This document shows positions 28,831 through 38,751 of a stretch of DNA of 64,000 nt, in pieces. Position 1 is the first letter of the stretch. Every line of letters begins with the position of its first letter. Under the pieces are notes generated by a model. That model was not told the DNA's origin and ran no database searches. It was given only the letters and a program-made list of their open reading frames with translations. Location of the stretch: positions 168,769 to 232,768 of the forward strand of contig BFEA01000143.1 in NCBI GenBank assembly GCA_003427395.1, written 5' to 3'. The position numbers were made by a program, and so were the translations under genes. Source of the DNA: Chara braunii. Taxonomy: Eukaryota; Streptophyta; Charophyceae; Charales; Characeae.

Positions 28831-28955
28831 GGTTCCTCTTCTTCATTCTCTTCCTCTTTCCTCTGCGGCTCAGTCACTTCTCTTCCAATCTATAGCCCCT
28901 TCTTTTGCATCCTTTCCTTCTTTATCTGATCTTGCCTGGCCTGGGCGTAGGCCAT

Positions 28956-29579
28956 TCACAATTCTGTCGTTATCCTTTTCCAGGTCTGACTCCCTTCCAC
29001 AATTCCTCTTACTTCCTCCTTTTCGCCTTTGTCTGATCTCGCGATCAACTGCTTTCGCTTTTCCTCCTCGTTCCATTCGCCCCTCTCAGCGGCCAGTTGC
29101 AAGCTCTCAACAAAGTCCTCCAGATTGGTCCCATCGAACCTCAAGTCATCCTCCACATCATCCCTTGGGAATTCCCCTATGTCTCTCCATAGTCTCACCT
29201 TGCATACCCTCCACCTTGTGCAACCTGCCACCACTCCTTCAATCCTCCTTTTGTACATTCCTGCTCCTCTCACATTCGCAATCCTTTCCCTGTCACCCCA
29301 TTCTCTCCTAAATGTGTACTCCTCAAGGTCTCGCAGGAAAACTCGCAGGCTGTCTCCAGCCCTGTAAATGGGCAGCTCCTCCAGGTTCCTTGAGATTCTT
29401 TGTTCCCTCCTCTGCCCTCCCTTTCTCAAGGCAGGTCCAGAGGGCCCTGCCACTGCTCCTCTCTGCGCCATGGCCTCTTCTTTCCAAGGGTCACGCCTGC
29501 ACACAGAGAAGGAGCAAATGACAGGTACGAGGGTCAGATTATCACCAAGGCAACATTCCTTGTTAACACAAGTTGACAA
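28956..29579 (-). pseudogene. gag: Second minus-strand gag fragment: capsid-like domain
   Basis: The frame includes PIYRAGDSLRVFLRDLEEYT, REWGDRERIANVRGAGMYKR, CTRWRVCKVRLWRDIGEFPR and LRFDGTNLEDFVESLQLAAE. An F-L-x-D-L-E-x-(Y/F) then W-(x)n-R-I pattern with a following linker fits Ty3-type Gag of this host as I remember it. It lies downstream of the integrase of the main minus-strand element and differs from that element's gag, so it belongs to a second, truncated element in the same orientation. The stated start lies in the preceding repeat-rich DNA; the true start is probably MAQRGAVAGPSG. Confidence 0.5.
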
Positions 29580-29855
29580 TGCCCTCCTTTATCAGATACT
29601 TACATACACGCACATATCCCCACTTACTCCTCTGCATCCATGTACGTACACATACATACATATGTATATATATATATATGTATGTATGTAGTCATATATG
29701 TATGAGTATAATCTTGGGCAATTGGGTACATACCCTCATAGGAACTAATACACATATGCATGCCTAAATACCTTCCCAATCTATCCAAGCTTCCGTATCG
29801 TAGCTGAGCTTACCTCTTCTCTGACTCGGAACTTCTTCAGTCTAGATCATGAGAC
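29580..29855. repeat. Boundary stretch with TA/TATG microsatellite
   Basis: Contains a (TATG/TA)n tract at about 29650-29705 between the integrase end and the second gag fragment. No clear LTR end was identified. Confidence 0.5.
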
Positions 29856-30788
29856 TCAGTCCTTCCTTGGAGTCTCATCCATCTCTTCCAGCTCATATGC
29901 CCCATGAAGTCCCTGTCTCCTGACTTTGAATGGTCCTAGCCATCGTTTGTCCAATTTCCTCGACCACTCCATTTCCGGAGAGGAATCGTAGAGTAGTACT
30001 GTCTCACCAACTTGTAGAGGTTCGAGTCTTACCCTATGTAGCTTGTCCCACCTTTCCTTATCCTTTTCTCTGTTGTCTGCAACGTTCATGGCTGGTTCCT
30101 GCAGCCTTTCTTCAGTGGCGCTGATGTGCCTTGCCCTTAGATCTAGCAGCTCCTCCAAAGTTAAGTTATTCTCCAGGTCCTGCCTGCGCCAAGTCTTCAG
30201 GAAGCTTTCAATAGGAAATGTGGTGTGACGCCCATACCAGATTGTCGCAAGTGCATACCCGGTCGTCCTTTTTACAGTGATGTTCTCTACAAAGAACATT
30301 GTTCTTAGGAACTTTGGCCAAAGATTCGGCTTCTCACTGGTCCATTTGGCCAGTAAGTTAGTAATTGTGCTATGGCCTCTCTGAACCGGTGCATTCGCCT
30401 GTGGATGAGCCAAAGTCGTATAATTACCATTGACCCCCAATTCCTTTAACAATTCTTTCACTTCCCCACATGTGAACTCAGACCCCCTGTCCATTGTAAA
30501 TTCCAATACGAAAGGATATCTGAGATAATATTCCTTAATACAATCCGTCAGTGTTGTCCCGGTCTTGTTCCTGATTGCTCTGCCATCAACGAACCCTGTA
30601 AGGTTGTCCCCGGCGTCAAATATATAGTTATATCCTCCAAGACCTACTGGCATAGCCAGTAGATCCAGGTGAACAACCGCCCCTACTTCCTTGATATATC
30701 TAGGATGCAGGGGTTCCTTGTACCTGATAGGCGATCGAATTTGACAGGGCACGCATGATTCACAGTATTTTCGCGTCATCTCAAACAT
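29856..30788 (-). pseudogene. int: Integrase core and C-terminal domain (catalytic Glu replaced by Gln)
   Basis: After CESCVPCQ (second half of the HHCC zinc finger), the core reads VVHLDLLAMPVGLGG (first Asp), then FTMDRGSEFT (second Asp), then AHPQANAPVQRGHSTI. The Gln of VQRGH lies 36 residues after the second Asp, exactly where DD35E integrases carry the catalytic Glu (usually VERGH). The codon is CAG, one change from GAG. A C-terminal part with VRLEPLQVGETVLLYDSSPE and KLDKRWLGPFKVRRQG follows, typical of the chromodomain-less Ty3 C terminus. Integrase inserts the cDNA into the genome; this copy should be catalytically dead. Confidence 0.75.
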
Positions 30789-31277
30789 TCATTCCCTGAA
30801 GTAGAGCTCCATCGCCTTCTTATAAGTAGCTGCGAAACTCCGATGTCCTCCGACTATCCCATCATGCAACGCAGCTACTACGTTAATCTGGCGATTCCTT
30901 CCACACACGACACGTCGTGGCGGTCCCCTCTTATCCCTGGTGAACAAGTGGCCACCTCTCACCACATAGTGGTCTCTCATCCTGAGAGTCTTCTCACTCA
31001 CTTCTCTCTCTCTTTTATCTCCTGAGAGGAGCAACCCCATTTCTAAATGGAATCCTTCATACTCCTCTTCCCTGAATTCCTCTGAAATTTCTTCTTGTTC
31101 GAACTCTCCTTCCTTCTCTTCATCAAACTCGTAATCATCTCCAATAAATATCTCATAGTCCTTCACAATTCCTCTTTCATCATTCGCTTGGACTTGTAAT
31201 AGCGAATTTTTCAGATAGTACATTCTTCCCATCATGGCTACCTGTTTGTCAGTTTGTTGGACTCCTGCTTCGATCAT
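30789..31277 (-). pseudogene. int: Integrase N-terminal zinc-binding region and preceding linker
   Basis: The frame ends RNRQINVVAALHDGIVGGHR and SFAATYKKAMELYFRE, then TGA, then MFEMTRKYCESCVPCQ in the next frame block. H-x-H followed by C-x2-C across the stop is the HHCC finger of retroelement integrase. Upstream is an acidic region (EEKEGEFEQEEISEEFREEE) and HYVVRGGHLFTRDKRG, a common lead-in of Ty3 integrases. The TGA at the junction probably arose in this copy. Confidence 0.65.
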
Positions 31278-31452
31278 AGTACATTATTCCCATCATGGCT
31301 ACCTGTTCGTCAGTCTGTTGGACTCTTACTTCGATCGTTCGCGGCTCATCCATTATCCTATAATTCTCTGTCAGGGCCAACTCCATCATCCATTCCGTAT
31401 TTCTCTCGCCCCAAGAGTCCTCCTCCTCTAATGGCGTGAGTATCAGGGAAGG

Positions 31453-32490
31453 TTATCTCATAAATTCTGGGGGTGAATGCCACATCGGATTTCCTCTCCT
31501 CATTTTCTTACTCTCGACAAACATGAACCAACAGTTCACGTGAGTTCGCATGTCCTCCCCTTCGTCCAAAAACCCGTCTACCGGAGGTGTTTCTTTATTA
31601 GATTCCCCTTTATTTCCCCACTTAATTTTGCTCATCCCGTCCGCCCTGTTCTTGTTCTCAGGGATCCGCTCTAACTGGAAGTCGAACATCCAGATATAGG
31701 TGAGCCATCTGGCTATGGTCGGATCTGAGGGCGAGAAGTTTTTGAGTGAGTACACAAGCGCCGTAGGATCAATCCTGAGCACAAACCTCCTCCCAAAGAG
31801 GTAGTGCCTAAAGATCCTTAGGCAGTGCAGGACCGACAAAGCTTCCTTTTTAAATTGCGAGTAGTTCCTTTCTGCCGAGTTCAGTGTCCTTCTTTCAAAC
31901 CTCAGCGGCCTCTCCTTTCCTTCACTGTCTGCCTGAATCAAGACGCCTCCCAGGGCGGTTGGTTCAACGTCAGTTTCAACTATGAAGGGTCTTTCCATAG
32001 TCGCATAAAAGTCTGGTACCCCTAATACCAGACCTCCTTCTTTTAACTCCTCCTTCAATTCTTCCACCACTTTCTCTTGATGGTTTTCCCATTCTCATTC
32101 CTGATCCTTCCAGACTAGCTTCCTTAGATGCTCTGTTTTGCTAGCAAATCTTTCTATGAATCTCCTCCAGAACCCACAAGTACCAAGAAAACTTCGGACT
32201 TCACCCACATTTCTGAAAGGAGTAGGCCATTCCAGGATTTTATTGGTCTTCGTCTTATCAGGGCGCCGACCATGCTCGTTGCAAATCTATCCTAGAATGG
32301 TTACCTCTTTCACGCAGTGTCTTGACTTCACACCACTGGCGGTGAGGTTGTACTCTTCTAGCAGAGATAAGACTTCTTTTAACCCTTGAACATGTTCCCA
32401 CACAAACTTTCTTATCCCTGGAGCCACTTCTCACTCATCCTTCTCAATCAGGCCCTTGACGGCAAGATCGTCTATGTATGGCTCGGTGAT
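31453..32490 (-). pseudogene. pol: Reverse transcriptase C-terminal part (YIDD) and RNase H
   Basis: Immediately after a TAG (32491-32493), the frame gives ITEPYIDDLAVKG; YIDD (32467-32478) is the RT catalytic box, with a nearby VAPGIRKFVWEHVQ and SFLGTCGFWRRFIERFA. Stops interrupt at several points. The open block 32070-31453 is the RNase H domain: RPFIVETDVEPTALGGVLIQ, ERNYSQFKKEALSVLHCLRI, FRHYLFGRRFVLRIDPTALV, ending RIPENKNRADGMSKI. These follow the usual order of RT thumb, connection and RNase H. The protein copies RNA to DNA and degrades the RNA strand. Confidence 0.75.
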
Positions 32491-33321
32491 CTAAGGGCTG
32501 ATTGGCTGCATTACCCTGATCATGCTTCGTTGCACCATGGCCACAGCATTGGTCCATCCTTGCGGCGGAACATTCATATGGACTAATCCCCTTGGTGTGT
32601 GCATCGCCGTGATGGAACGGTCTGCCGGATAGACTGGAAATTGATAATATCCAGAGTAGAGGTCGATGAGGGACACAATCGACCTACCTACACAAGCTTC
32701 TAATAACTGGTCAGCATTGGGCAGACCCCCTGCATCCCTTACAGTTACCGCGTTCAGTCGTTGGAGGTCTTGCACCCATCTGAGAACTCCATTTGGCTTT
32801 ACAAAACAGAACCAAGGAGAGGCATATGGTCCACTGGAGTACCTTGGCACATCCGTGCGGATCTTCCCATCTAGGTACTCCACCACCCTTCTGCGATCCT
32901 CAGGGTTGGGATACTTAACCCCTCGGACATTCCATGACTCATGAGGTACAGTATAAATACGGATCATTTCTATCTTGTCCACATCCAGCCTTCCACGTTG
33001 ATCATCGTTGAAGGCATATGCCCCATGTTTTTCACGTATCAGTTCTTTTACCAAGTCCTCATCTTGCCTTGTCAGAAAGCCAGGTTCCCCTATTATCAGT
33101 TCTTTCTCAGTCTCATCGTCGATACGACAAGGTCCGTTCTGGATGCCTTCCCTCATTCGCTGTATCAGTTCTCTTTCCTGATCATAATACACCCCTTCTT
33201 CTTGACTCACTAGAACTGGCACAGGATGACTCTTCTTATCTACCGTCTTGTACCTCCTTTTGGAGCCCTGCTTGAGCCCACCCCTAAAAATGTTGACCGA
33301 CAGCTTGAGCATTCGGCACAT
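32491..33321 (-). pseudogene. pol: Reverse transcriptase N-terminal part
   Basis: Contains HGAYAFNDDQRGRLDVDKIE, YSSGPYASPWFCFVKPNGVL, RWVQDLQRLNAVTVRDAGGL, CVGRSIVSLIDLYSGYYQFP and VPPQGWTNAVAMVQRSM. P(Y/S)ASPW, R.VQDLQ.LN, DL.SGY.Q.P and the QGW.NA block are the ordered Ty3 RT motifs 1 to 4; the DLYSGYYQ aspartate is present. The frame ends at a TAG just before the YIDD block on the same strand, so a single nonsense change separates the halves. Confidence 0.8.
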
Positions 33322-33334
33322 GCGACACTATCAT

Positions 33335-33847
33335 CTAAGTAGAAGGAGGTGACCGATAAACGAGATCGACCCTTCCTCCTTCCGGATCGTCCTGGATTCT
33401 TTCTGCGAGTGCCCTGACTGCGTCCGGATCAGCCATCCTATAAGGCGATACTAGTTTCACTGCGTCACTGATATTTGTTAGACTTAATACAAGTCCTTTG
33501 GCTTCTTCATCACCTGACTCCTCCTCTTCTTCTTCCCATTCCAATTCTTTCCTTCTACTCTCAGATTCCTCGAAGGTGTAAGATCCTGCATTGAGTCTGT
33601 TTTTCGAGTTGTGCGGGCCTGTGTTCCTACAGGTGATAACCTCGAAGTTCCCACAGGCAGGATCGCACAAGATGACGAACATAGTGCCGTTATGCTTGTT
33701 CATAATGAGTGATTCAGATCTGCACAGGAATGATCTTCCCAGCAATATTGGAAGGTCCAAGCTGGGCATGACGTAGAAGCACGGACGTACCTTGACTCTT
33801 CCTATTTCTATGACCATATTTAACTGGCTCCGTTGAGGAACCCGCAA
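33335..33847 (-). pseudogene. pro: Protease C-terminal half; catalytic DTG region missing
   Basis: The frame reads LNMVIEIGRVKVRPCFYVMP, SLDLPILLGRSFLCRSESLI, then GTMFVILCDPACGNFEVITC. LPILLGRSFL matches the conserved I-L-G block of retropepsins. Upstream (about 33850-33980) the minus strand gives DVMIKGKMYPG and then, in another frame, GETVVKLGLEVDENDCGFLN, two pieces that normally flank the DTG motif. The intervening DTG coding bases are absent, so a small deletion removed the active site. The tail (MADPDAVRALAERIQDDPEG) leads to RT. Confidence 0.65.
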
Positions 33848-33980
33848 TCATTCTCATCCACCTCCAACCCTAGTTTTACCACGGTTTCCCCATTTACCCA
33901 GGATACATTTTTCCCTTTATCATAACATCAATGGATCATGTGCCTACGAATTTCCAGTCCATTTTACTCCCTGCCACGCT

Positions 33981-34874
33981 TCAGTTTGCCTCTTTGGGAA
34001 TCAAATCCCCCATCCGGACCGAGGCTACTCTCCGNCGTGATAACCTAGCCTTCACCATCTCTCTTAACTTAGGAGCTGAAGCGAGGATTTCTTTCAGGTT
34101 TAACAGTTCATTGTGTCCCTCCAGCAGTTTATTCACCAGGCCTTCCAGATCCACCCCTTCTTCGATCGGAGTTTTGTACTTTCTCTTCTTGCTTGGTCCC
34201 GTATCACCTTTTGATATTTTTTCCTTAGCTTCGCCTTTCCTTCCCTTAGCCCTTACCTCCGCCTGCCTTTCTTCTTCCTCCCTAATCTTCTCATCCTCAT
34301 CCTCATCACCCTCTACCGTGATAGGTGGTTCTTCTTCTGCTGGCTGGGAAGTCTGGGCTTGTTCCTTTTGAGGATTCTCTCCTGCGGGTCTTCTTGTAGC
34401 GAATGAAATTGTTCCTCTCATACTTCTCTGACTTCCACTATTCCTTGCGGCCATATTGGCTCTCAACATTCTCGGGTTGGGTTCATTGGGCCCATCTCCC
34501 GTTCCCCCACGCCCCATGGTAAATACCTTTGGGCATCCAGCTTCTTCTTTTCCTGCTTCTTCAGATATCCCTTGAAGCCTCAGATGTAGCCTCTGCATTT
34601 TGTCTACCAAGTCTTTCATCCTATCGAACGTGTCTCTGACGTTAGCCCTAACGTCTTCCTCCTCTGTTTCTTCTTCCACCAGTGACACGTCTCCCTTGTT
34701 TTCTCCAATCCCCATCCTATTCACTTTCTCTTCCAAGTTAGTTATATCTTCCACCTGCACTACTGGTTCTTCCCTTTCCCGCCAAATTCGGAACATTCCT
34801 GGTGCGTTGGGACCAAGTGCGGCCACACGAAGAGCCTCTTCTCTTGTGCCCCCTGGAATCTCAGAATCTATCAC
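33981..34874 (-). CDS. Gag-protease linker, coiled-coil-like acidic protein segment
   Basis: This 297-codon open frame has VEDITNLEEKVNRMG, a charged region with EEEETEEEDV-like runs, and DTFDRMKDLVDKMQRLHLRL, which looks like a coiled coil. A Lys/Glu-rich middle is followed by DLEGLVNKLLEGHNELLNLK and EILASAPKLREMVKARL. Such a linker precedes the protease in related elements as I remember them. It is not a known enzyme. One n lies in the last part. It follows the knuckle block directly and ends in a TGA before the protease remnant. Confidence 0.5.
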   Translation of the reverse strand: MIDSEIPGGTREEALRVAALGPNAPGMFRIWREREEPVVQVEDITNLEEKVNRMGIGENKGDVSLVEEETEEEDVRANVRDTFDRMKDLVDKMQRLHLRLQGISEEAGKEEAGCPKVFTMGRGGTGDGPNEPNPRMLRANMAARNSGSQRSMRGTISFATRRPAGENPQKEQAQTSQPAEEEPPITVEGDEDEDEKIREEEERQAEVRAKGRKGEAKEKISKGDTGPSKKRKYKTPIEEGVDLEGLVNKLLEGHNELLNLKEILASAPKLREMVKARLSXRRVASVRMGDLIPKEAN

Positions 34875-34894
34875 CCTATCATTTTAGTCGAACA

Positions 34895-35040
34895 CCTCGC
34901 CCTCCATGTTTGATGTTATGAGCCCTTCACGCTCGTCAAGCTTCCTAACATGACATCGTTTAACCGTGTGCCATTTGATCGCGCAGTGGGTACAGACGCA
35001 TTCACTGTAATCAATCAACCCCTAGCCATATCCTTGTCCG
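34895..35040 (-). pseudogene. gag: Gag CCHC zinc knuckle block after an in-frame stop
   Basis: In the frame shifted from gag, the minus strand reads NGQGYG-stop-GLIDYSECV, then CTHCAIKWHTVKRC (34953-34994), a correct CX2CX4HX4C knuckle. It continues to a TAA. Together with the Gly/Gln-rich end of gag (35043) this shows that Gag lost its knuckle through a frameshift plus a TAG. All four zinc ligands are intact. Confidence 0.65.
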
Positions 35041-35042
35041 TT

Positions 35043-36452
35043 TCATTGTCCGTTTCCTCTATCATACCCCCTTCCATAGCTTTGGTCGTATCCACGACCA
35101 TACCTTTGCTGGTATTCTTGCCCGACTGGATTTGCACCCACTTGGGGCCGCCCCCAGTTCCTACCTTGGTTTCCACCTCCTATGTTACCTGCTCCTCGTT
35201 CCCCTGGTCCCTGATTTCTACCACCATTCCTACCTCTTCCACGCCCTTGTCCTTGTCCTTGTCCTTGGGACCTGTTCTGNTTTTGGCCACCTTGNCGACT
35301 AGATCNCGNTTGGTTCTGNCCCNTTANTTGGAGTTGTCCCGTGTTTTGTTCTCCTCCCNAATTCTGATTCTGGGGTATCATGGGATATGGACCCTGCGCA
35401 GNCCATGACCCTATCGGGAAGTATCCAGGCCATGCTCCCATAGGCNGACCCACGGGCCATTGTCCATATTGTGTTGTGCTGCTTGACGGCTCATGTCCAT
35501 ACTGGACTATCGCTTGTTGAGTTACTTGTCCTTTTCCCGAGCCTTGTCCCCCAATAGCGATATTCTTAGTCTTCCTTTGACACTTGGTCAATTTGCCCGT
35601 TTCTTCAGGTCCTCCATCTTCTGCCTCTTCCTCTCCATCTTCCTCTTCCTTCCTTTTCTTTCCTGATGGCTGTGTCACTGTTAACACTTTCGATGGTGTC
35701 ACTCTTTCCCTAAGCTCTTTTATCTCGTTGGCCATATTGCTCAATACTCCCCCAAGTATACTATCCATTCCTTGGATCGTCCCTACTGTCTTTCTTTTCT
35801 TTCGTTCGACCTTTATTTGGTGATGGAACACTTGGTCCATGTCTCCTGCCGCGATGTTCCTCTTTATGGTTTCCCAGGTCGTCTTTTTCCCNGCGGCTCC
35901 CNCTCGAGTTAGTTNCATTGCCTCATACCCAGAGAATTTCCCTANGAATATGACGCACTNCATCTCTTNANACAGTCTNGGGACCCTCTCGGCNGTCTTT
36001 TNGAATGTATTGGCGAATGCCCTGATCGTGGTGAAGTCATCTCTGTTCATGTTATAGAGATGGTCAATTGTGAGCAGGCCATCTCCTAGCTTAAACGTCT
36101 TTTGCATGCCCTTTTTAAACTCAACCCAATCATTGTTGGACTTTCTCACTACCTCTTCTACGTCAGAGGTGCACTCCCACCATACGTACTCGAATAATTG
36201 GGCAAACTTTTCGGCTGGGGTCAATTGGTTGAATATCTGCTCGAGTAGTTCCAACCAATGTGTCACCCTATCCTCTTTGAATGGGAAGATGTCTATCCTT
36301 GGTAGGTTAGATCTTTTTATCGTCCTCTTTTCCAACAACTTGGCGATTTCCGCCGCGGTGATTGGCGGATCTCCATTGGCGCTGGCTTCGCCCATCTCTT
36401 TCCCTCTTTCCTTCTTGGTTCCTGCTAGACTGTAGACCCTGTTAAGACACAC
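35043..36452 (-). CDS. gag: Gag capsid of the minus-strand element, with Gly/Gln/Arg-rich tail
   Basis: The N-terminal part has LPRIDIFPFKEDRVTHWLEL, LEQIFNQLTPAEKFAQLFEY, NNDWVEFKKGMQKTFKLGDG and NMNRDDFTTIRAFANTF, matching the Ty3 gag core (W..(x)n F, W..F...(M/F)...F). The tail is a GQGQGRGRGRNGG-type low-complexity stretch that could bind RNA. Several n bases affect residues 150-200 and 350-400, so the end is not reliable. The likely start is MGEASANGDPPITAAEIAKL rather than the upstream Met. Length (about 450 codons) is usual for Gag with an RG-rich tail. Confidence 0.7.
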   Translation of the reverse strand: MCLNRVYSLAGTKKERGKEMGEASANGDPPITAAEIAKLLEKRTIKRSNLPRIDIFPFKEDRVTHWLELLEQIFNQLTPAEKFAQLFEYVWWECTSDVEEVVRKSNNDWVEFKKGMQKTFKLGDGLLTIDHLYNMNRDDFTTIRAFANTFXKXAERVXRLXXEMXCVIFXGKFSGYEAMXLTRXGAXGKKTTWETIKRNIAAGDMDQVFHHQIKVERKKRKTVGTIQGMDSILGGVLSNMANEIKELRERVTPSKVLTVTQPSGKKRKEEEDGEEEAEDGGPEETGKLTKCQRKTKNIAIGGQGSGKGQVTQQAIVQYGHEPSSSTTQYGQWPVGXPMGAWPGYFPIGSWXAQGPYPMIPQNQNXGGEQNTGQLQXXXQNQXXSSXQGGQXQNRSQGQGQGQGRGRGRNGGRNQGPGERGAGNIGGGNQGRNWGRPQVGANPVGQEYQQRYGRGYDQSYGRGYDRGNGQ

Positions 36453-36630
36453 AAAACGACCATTGATCCATCTTCTTCGTCACTATTTTGTCGTGTTCTT
36501 CATTCTTGTCACTTAACTTATCCTATGCGACTTCTCATATCCCTTTTCTCTCAACCGAGTATCTCTTCTTGGAGCACCCAGTCCCCGTGCCAAAAGCTTC
36601 TAACCATACCAAATAAGGAAGGGATTTCAT

Positions 36631-37333
36631 CTATAAATTCTTCAATACATGCTTCCCGGCAAAGATTGCGCCAGTAGGTCGAGAGATCTTCAAAATGATA
36701 AGTGCGTAGGTACGTTTTACTACACATAATACGTTACAAAAATTCCTACTCTTTAGTTTTGGTCCCATCTCCAAGTAGAGGCGGTAAACAACTTTCGATG
36801 CCTCGAATTCGACGGCCATCTCTGAAACTGATTGGGCTGCGAGTACTGCTCGTTCTATATTCTCAATCCCCCAAAACGCTTCATCAATTATGAAGCTCAG
36901 AAGCGTGGCTTTAATGTACCTTGTTGGATATACGAATTCAACGGCCCACTTTGCTTCGATTGATTTTATAACTACTCTTTTTTCTCCCCAATACATTCTC
37001 CTTGAAAATGCGTCAAGGGTCATTCCGGGTGTCAACACGTATCTAGAGACGGGGCGGCTTTCTCCTATCGCAAGATCGATCGAGTATGCCCTCCAGAGAA
37101 GGAAAAAGGGTCACTTTCACTATTGTCTGCCTTTCCCTTGTGGTCCACCCAGTTTCTATCCAAAGGAAGGTTTCCTGTCCTATCGGTATCCCGCACCATG
37201 ACTCAATTTCCTCATCCAAATCTATTGTCCTCTTCAGTAGTGTCATTTTGACTCCTCCTTCCCTTGGCTCTGGCAGGTTGATCAGGAAGCTCCGATCAGC
37301 GAACCACATCAAATGAGTCATCCTAGTATACAT
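36631..37333 (-). pseudogene. Accessory ORF copy 2 ahead of gag (frameshifted)
   Basis: Two adjacent minus-strand frames, 37333-37043 and 37038-36631, together parallel the ORF at 38136-37561. Frame one has SWCGIPIGQETFLWIETGW, frame two TRYIKATLLSFIIDEAFWGI and SKVVYRLYLEM. The matching pieces in the other copy are GYCWGISVEEQTFIWIESGW, LRETLSMFIVDATFGGRTR and LVYYIYLEI. The break near 37040 is a frameshift. I know no family with this pattern. It lies between the other accessory ORF and gag, same strand. Confidence 0.5.
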
Positions 37334-37560
37334 GTTACAACAGCCAAAGAAAGAACCCTTTTCTTCTTAGTAACGGCTCAATTTCCCCGTCTCTTAACAA
37401 TTTTCTATCTCAGTCTTCCTTGAGCACCTCTTTCTATTTGATCGAGGATCCCGTATTTCAGTTCCTCCCAGTAGACATGCCTATTTTTCCAATCATGCTG
37501 ACGTGCATATGAGTCGATCCTTGCTAGTATGTCTTGAGGATCCCTTCCTTCAATCAAATG

Positions 37561-38136
37561 TCATATCTCTAGGTATATGTAGTATACCAGCAGAGGGGTA
37601 GATGCATGATATTCTCTCTCACGTATTACCATTGCGGCTTCCGCAGCCCTTTTCATTCGGGTCCTTCCTCCGAAGGTTGCATCTACGATGAACATAGAAA
37701 GGGTCTCTCTTAGATATGCTGCTGGCGGAAGAAAATCGTTAGCCTTTCTTACCCTCACAGCTCCTATCATTCCTTCAAACCCATTCAAGCTTGCATCTCT
37801 TCTCCTAGACTCGAGCGCGGATTCTGCTATCCACAATAGTCTGGAAAGAGATCGATCAGTTCCTAAGACTAAATTTATTATCATAGTTTGCAATTTCTCC
37901 GAAGAAAAATACACGGTAACCCTTTCTACTGCGCGATTTTCGCCTCTAACCCATCCAGACTCGATCCAAATGAAAGTTTGTTCCTCTACAGAAATCCCCC
38001 AACAATACCCCGTCTCCTCGTTCTCCACATGACGACTTGGCAGATTCATCATCAGGCCACGCCTCATTTGCACGGGCTCTCTGATCGTGACTTGAATTCG
38101 GGCAGAAACCATCTTCTTTTCTTTGGTATATCCCAC
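37561..38136 (-). CDS. Accessory ORF copy 1 ahead of gag (191 aa, unknown family)
   Basis: A continuous frame with VSARIQVTIREPVQ, GISVEEQTFIWIESGWVRGE, ENRAVERVTVYFSSEKLQTM, AAYLRETLSMFIVDATFGGR and a Tyr-rich end LLVYYIYLEI. The alternation of short hydrophobic strands suggests a compact beta-rich fold, which is inference. The block (G-x-x-x-x-x-QTF-x-WIE-x-GW) and the end (F-I-V-D-x-x-F-x-G ... Y-x-I/L-YLE) recur in the frameshifted copy 230 bp further on. Function unknown; it is co-oriented with the retroelement. Confidence 0.5.
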   Translation of the reverse strand: MGYTKEKKMVSARIQVTIREPVQMRRGLMMNLPSRHVENEETGYCWGISVEEQTFIWIESGWVRGENRAVERVTVYFSSEKLQTMIINLVLGTDRSLSRLLWIAESALESRRRDASLNGFEGMIGAVRVRKANDFLPPAAYLRETLSMFIVDATFGGRTRMKRAAEAAMVIREREYHASTPLLVYYIYLEI

Positions 38137-38253
38137 CTACTACACAACGCAATCCAGCCCACATCTCTTTTATTTTAGCTAGTAGACTTATAATCCCAAG
38201 ATCTGACTGATTCCCCTTTCTATCCCATCATCTTCTTTGATCCTTTTGAACCT

Positions 38254-38751
38254 TTATATAATATTTTTGTACAGTAAGTATGTTACTAACCCACAGATCT
38301 CTATTTGACATAGTAGAAACATTAAAAGCGATATGCACATCCTCTTATCAGGAGACGCAGACTGCGCAACTACAGGAGGATCAGGCACGCTTGGTGCCCC
38401 GCGGGGCCCCTGTTGGTAGGGCGGGGAAAGGATAGTCAACTGCCTCTCTTGAGATGGTGGGTAAGGGCTATGATGCGATCGACTAGAGAGCTCGAAGCGC
38501 GGCGGAGATTCTCTATAACACCTTGCGTACCTATACGAATAGTAAGTCATCTCATCAGGATCTAGGGTATGCATACGCCTCTCCTCCCGATACCGTCTCG
38601 CCCTTAACCCTTCGTCCTTCTCTTCTAGTCCTTCATCATCTTCTTTCCACTTTTCCCTATCTCTAGTCAAGTCTTCAGGCCTTTCAGGTGTCTTCCCTTG
38701 TCTGCCGCCTCGTCCTCTACCAGTTCCGGTCCCACACCCCTTAGGTGTCAT
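38254..38751 (-). CDS. ORF1 of the minus-strand element (165 aa, basic start, hydrophobic end)
   Basis: Starts MTPKGCGTGTGRGRGGRQGK, then a charged middle (DREKWKEDDEGLEEKDEGLR, RARRYREERRM), a Tyr/Ser/Pro-rich part, and an end RMCISLLMFLLCQIEICGLV that looks like a membrane segment. It is the first frame on the minus strand upstream of the accessory ORFs. No family was recognised. It could be the start of the element's leader-encoded protein or an unrelated frame; the hydrophobic C terminus is unusual for a Gag-type protein. Confidence 0.4.
   Translation of the reverse strand: MTPKGCGTGTGRGRGGRQGKTPERPEDLTRDREKWKEDDEGLEEKDEGLRARRYREERRMHTLDPDEMTYYSYRYARCYRESPPRFELSSRSHHSPYPPSQERQLTILSPPYQQGPRGAPSVPDPPVVAQSASPDKRMCISLLMFLLCQIEICGLVTYLLYKNII

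Larger units (their letters stand above)
29856..38751 (-). mobile_element. Minus-strand Ty3/gypsy-type element, nearly complete but inactivated
   Basis: Read from 38751 downwards: ORF1, two paralogous accessory ORFs, Gag with knuckle, an acidic linker, protease, RT, RNase H and integrase. The order PR-RT-RH-IN defines the Ty3/gypsy class. Stops occur before the knuckle, before the RT YIDD box and between the integrase zinc finger and core. The protease DTG motif is missing and the integrase catalytic Glu is Gln. Flanking LTRs were not identified. The n bases in gag suggest several nearly identical genomic copies. Confidence 0.75.

Noticed and set aside
33931-35408. Plus-strand Ser/Leu-rich frames at 33.9-35.4 kb and 35.6-36.4 kb
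   Set aside because: They are antisense shadows of the gag and linker frames on the minus strand.
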